From NCBI GenBank assembly GCA_024408015.1, contig JAKSVJ010000045.1, positions 1-7,906 of the forward strand: a stretch of 7,906 nucleotides of DNA, read 5' to 3'. Shown here in pieces: positions 5,854 through 7,906 of this stretch (its first letter is position 1; each line of letters begins with the position of its first letter). The stretch is from Clostridia bacterium. GTDB taxonomy: Bacteria > Bacillota > Clostridia > Oscillospirales > CAG-272. The notes below the pieces were generated by a model. It saw only the letters and a list, made by a program, of their open reading frames with translations. It did not search any database and was not told the origin of the DNA. Position numbers and translations under genes: made by a program.

Positions 5854-6891
5854 TTACCAAGATGTAACGTCGTATTTACCGATACCTTCGTTCATACCGC
5901 CGTCTGTACCGCCAGCAAGGATAAGACCAAGTCCGTAGCGTTCTCCATACAGGTACTCCTGTGTGAAGTCTGCGTTTGTCATTGGGTCACCCATAAGAAT
6001 GATTGGATCACCTTCGTAAACGCATTTGATTGGCTTAACACCAGCAGCAACAACGATAAGCTGATTATCGTTAAGAGCAAACTGAGTTGTACCAACTTTG
6101 TGACGCTGTGGGATACCTACAACTGGTGTACCATAGAAGTTTCCATAGTAACCCATATTGTAAAGATCTGACTTAGCAGCTTCACTCATATTGATGCTTG
6201 GATTTGTAACATTGAGGTGACGTACAGCTGATTTTGTTCCGATAATTGTAGCAGCCTGTCCTGAAGCAGCTTCAACATGAGCAACAAGATCAAGTAAGTT
6301 TGCTTCAACATATGAACCTGAAAGAGCATATGTAGCACCTAACTGAGCTGCTGTTGCGCCATCCCAAAGTGTATATGTGTCATTGAGAAGTTTCTGCTTG
6401 AATGATTCAGCAACTTTCTGGATAAATGTGTTGAAATCAACACGACCTGCGAGAACTCTGTTAAGTTCTTCGTAGATACGAACCATCTTCATTGTTGTAG
6501 GGATTGTTGCAACTGATTCGCCTGAGAGACGCTGACGTCTGATACCCTGTGTGCCTTCAGCAACATCTGCTACTACGAAGAGTGTGCTATCTTCTACAAT
6601 AAATTCTGGTGAATCACCAAGAGCAACATTTCTGAAGTCAACAAGTGCGTTGAAGAAATCATTTTCCTGAAGTCCTTCAGCTACTGTCTGGCTAAGAATT
6701 GTTTCAATAAGTGTGAAAAGTCCTGAGCACTTTCCATCACGGATGTCTCTATAATTTAAAGTTGTATTTCCGTTGTTAGCTTCTACAAGAGCCTTATAAA
6801 GAAGTTCCTGAGACTGCTTTACGGAATACTTTTCTACGTTGCCTTTATAAGCGTCAACGGCAACCTTTACGATATCTTTAATATCTGCCAT
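5854..6891 (-). CDS. Major capsid protein, HK97-fold type
   Basis: The gene encodes 345 residues from ATG 6891, behind AGGAGG at 9-base spacing. The N-terminal arm is helical (residues 1-45). A region around 105-150 resembles the long-helix (spine) part, including RLSGESVATIPTTMKMVRIYEELNR split by basic residues. The section from about 200 to 275 alternates strands and helices, with AATIIGTKSAVRHLNV and YNMGYYGNFYGTPVVGIP, the pattern seen in the axial domain of HK97-type capsids. The end has DFTQEYLYGERYGLGLILA. Subunits build the icosahedral head around the scaffold. Gene order (scaffold, decoration, capsid), size, strong ribosome binding site and GC-rich codons for an AT-rich phage all fit an abundant shell protein. 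Confidence 0.85.
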   Translation of the reverse strand: MADIKDIVKVAVDAYKGNVEKYSVKQSQELLYKALVEANNGNTTLNYRDIRDGKCSGLFTLIETILSQTVAEGLQENDFFNALVDFRNVALGDSPEFIVEDSTLFVVADVAEGTQGIRRQRLSGESVATIPTTMKMVRIYEELNRVLAGRVDFNTFIQKVAESFKQKLLNDTYTLWDGATAAQLGATYALSGSYVEANLLDLVAHVEAASGQAATIIGTKSAVRHLNVTNPSINMSEAAKSDLYNMGYYGNFYGTPVVGIPQRHKVGTTQFALNDNQLIVVAAGVKPIKCVYEGDPIILMGDPMTNADFTQEYLYGERYGLGLILAGGTDGGMNEGIGKYDVTSW

Positions 6892-6912
6892 ATCAATATT
6901 CCTCCTTTATTA

Positions 6913-7416
6913 TTAGTCAATCTCAATTACGTAGTATGTATATCTACCAGCAACTTCTTTAGCGATGATCTTGCCAATTGCCTTTGTTGAAGTTGTAACA
7001 TTAGCAAGTTTTGTGCCAGCAGCGAGTTCGATCTTCTGTCCTACTGCAGGTGAAGCATTCTTAAGTGCTTCTGCTGTTACTGAGAAAATATCTCCAGTAT
7101 GAAGAACGTAACCACGAATGATAGCGCCTTTAGCGTTTTCGAATTCATCAAGATTACGCTTTCTTTCGTCATACATAAGTTCAACTGAGTCAACAAGAAC
7201 TACATCCTCGATTGTGTCATCAGCTGTTACTGCTACGCCTTTATAGATTTCTCTTTCGCCATCCATAAGGCCATCGATTTTTAATACGTTTCCGTTATCA
7301 ATTACACCAGCAGGTGTAACTGCAGATCCGGCAACTGTAACATATTTAAGTGAAACAAGACCTGAACGAACGTCTGTGCCCCACATCTTGTCTGTTCTAA
7401 CTACAGCATGTGCCAT
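6913..7416 (-). CDS. Capsid decoration-like (head stabilising) protein
   Basis: This 167-residue protein starts at ATG 7416, 9 bases after AGGAGG. It is rich in Val, Ala, Thr and Gly and almost wholly beta: LKYVTVAGSAVTPAGVI, a DGLMDGEREIYKGVAV stretch, ENAKGAIIRGYVLHTGDIFS, PAVGQKIELAAG and a final strand RYTYYVIEID. A small beta protein between scaffold and capsid genes is usually a decoration protein that binds the mature shell (lambda gpD position). The gap to the capsid gene is only 21 bases, so the two are probably translated from one message in similar amounts. A short beta-rich minor capsid protein is an alternative. Confidence 0.65.
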   Translation of the reverse strand: MAHAVVRTDKMWGTDVRSGLVSLKYVTVAGSAVTPAGVIDNGNVLKIDGLMDGEREIYKGVAVTADDTIEDVVLVDSVELMYDERKRNLDEFENAKGAIIRGYVLHTGDIFSVTAEALKNASPAVGQKIELAAGTKLANVTTSTKAIGKIIAKEVAGRYTYYVIEID

Positions 7417-7445
7417 GTCCTAATTCCTCCTATTAGATTTTTGTG

Positions 7446-7480
7446 CATAAAAAAAACTCGCTAGGTTGTTAGCGAGTTTA
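7446..7480 (-). terminator. Strong intrinsic terminator between scaffold and decoration genes
   Basis: AAACTCGCTA (7454-7463) and TAGCGAGTTT (7470-7479) make a perfect 10-bp stem with a 6-base loop. On the minus strand the second arm runs into eight consecutive T (7456-7449). It begins about 20 bases after the stop of the scaffold-like gene. This is the best terminator in the window. Confidence 0.85.
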
Positions 7481-7500
7481 GGTCGTTTAATTAAATTTTA

Positions 7501-7906
7501 TTAACCAATAGCATATTTAACGAAAAGTCCACCATAAGGTTCTTCTTCGTTAATAGACTGCTTTGGATCAACCTTGATTCTTGTATTTGTATTTTCGAGA
7601 GCAAACTTAGCAGGAACCTGCTGTCTGCCTCTGATTGCAAAGCATTTCTCTTCGATATCTTCAAGAGAGTATTCTGCGCAATTTTCTTTAAGTGCTTCAA
7701 AAGCCTCGATTCCGATTAAGTCTTCGAACTGTGCGAAAACTTCATCTCGCTCGTTCTTTGCAACCGCTTCATCAGCAGCAGCCTTAAACTGCCTTAACTC
7801 ATCAAGCTCTGTTTCCATAGACGTAATCGTGTTAGAGGCAACATTGAATTTTTCTTCAAAATCAGCAGAAGCTTTAATTTTATCTTCCATCATTTCAAAC
7901 ATACCA
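7501..7906 (-). CDS. Capsid scaffold-like protein, C-terminal part
   Basis: The frame is open at the window edge, and the visible 134 residues end at stop 7501. Met codons at 7902 and just after are probably internal, since no ribosome binding site can be seen in the few bases left. Residues 9-55 are charged and helical with a coiled-coil look (FEEKFNVASNTITSMETELD, then LRQFKAAADEAVAKNERDEV). A compact helical segment follows (AQFEDLIGIEAFEALKENCA), and a short extended tail ends GGLFVKYAIG. Charged coiled-coils just before the capsid gene are typical of scaffold proteins, sometimes fused to a maturation protease. The N-terminus, where a protease would lie, is outside the window. Confidence 0.65.
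   Translation of the reverse strand, partial: GMFEMMEDKIKASADFEEKFNVASNTITSMETELDELRQFKAAADEAVAKNERDEVFAQFEDLIGIEAFEALKENCAEYSLEDIEEKCFAIRGRQQVPAKFALENTNTRIKVDPKQSINEEEPYGGLFVKYAIG

Noticed and set aside
5630..5938. 102-residue plus-strand reading frame
   Set aside because: It lies opposite the ends of the capsid and following genes, lacks a ribosome binding site and has a Phe/Ser/Asn-rich shadow composition.
7491..7700. 69-residue minus-strand frame inside the scaffold-like gene
   Set aside because: It is a shifted frame of the scaffold-like gene with no start signal.

Overview
The window is part of the late (virion) gene module of a tailed bacteriophage or prophage. Every convincing gene lies on the minus strand, so transcription runs from high to low coordinates. 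AT-rich DNA, strong AGGAGG-type ribosome binding sites and the look of the proteins suggest a Firmicutes host, probably a gut Clostridia (Lachnospiraceae-like) bacterium. The host is an inference. Gene names rest on gene order and sequence character read by eye; no database search was done.

In transcription order the window holds: the C-terminal part of a scaffold-like protein (7906-7501, cut by the window edge); a strong intrinsic terminator; a decoration-like protein (7416-6913); an HK97-fold-type major capsid protein (6891-5854); a hairpin; an uncharacterised protein with a low-complexity N-terminus (5788-5234); a probable head-tail connector (5223-4777); a small helical protein (4780-4439); a head-closure/stopper-like protein split by an intron (exons 4442-3994 and 3044-2663); a tail-terminator-like protein (2662-2162); a two-domain protein that may be a tail assembly chaperone (2162-1446); a tail-tube-like protein (1415-621); two hairpins; a small Cys-rich protein (515-234); a terminator; and the start of a RusA-like resolvase (182-1, cut by the window edge). 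From connector to tail-terminator the genes abut or overlap by a few bases, as expected of a co-translated head-tail joining cassette.

The most notable element is a group IA-type self-splicing intron, predicted at 3993-3045 (949 nt). P1 with a U.G pair at the 5' splice site, P3, P4, P6, P7, P7.1, P8 and a GNRA-capped P9 can all be drawn by hand. The intron carries a GIY-YIG homing endonuclease gene with NUMOD3- and NUMOD1-like DNA-binding segments. Removing it joins two reading frames that look like separate genes into one 276-residue protein.

A second theme is RNA hairpins at gene borders: after the scaffold, capsid, tail-tube and Cys-rich genes. Two are good intrinsic terminators with U-tracts, and there is little room for promoters behind them. 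This suggests partial termination, RNA processing or antitermination to set the relative amounts of structural proteins.
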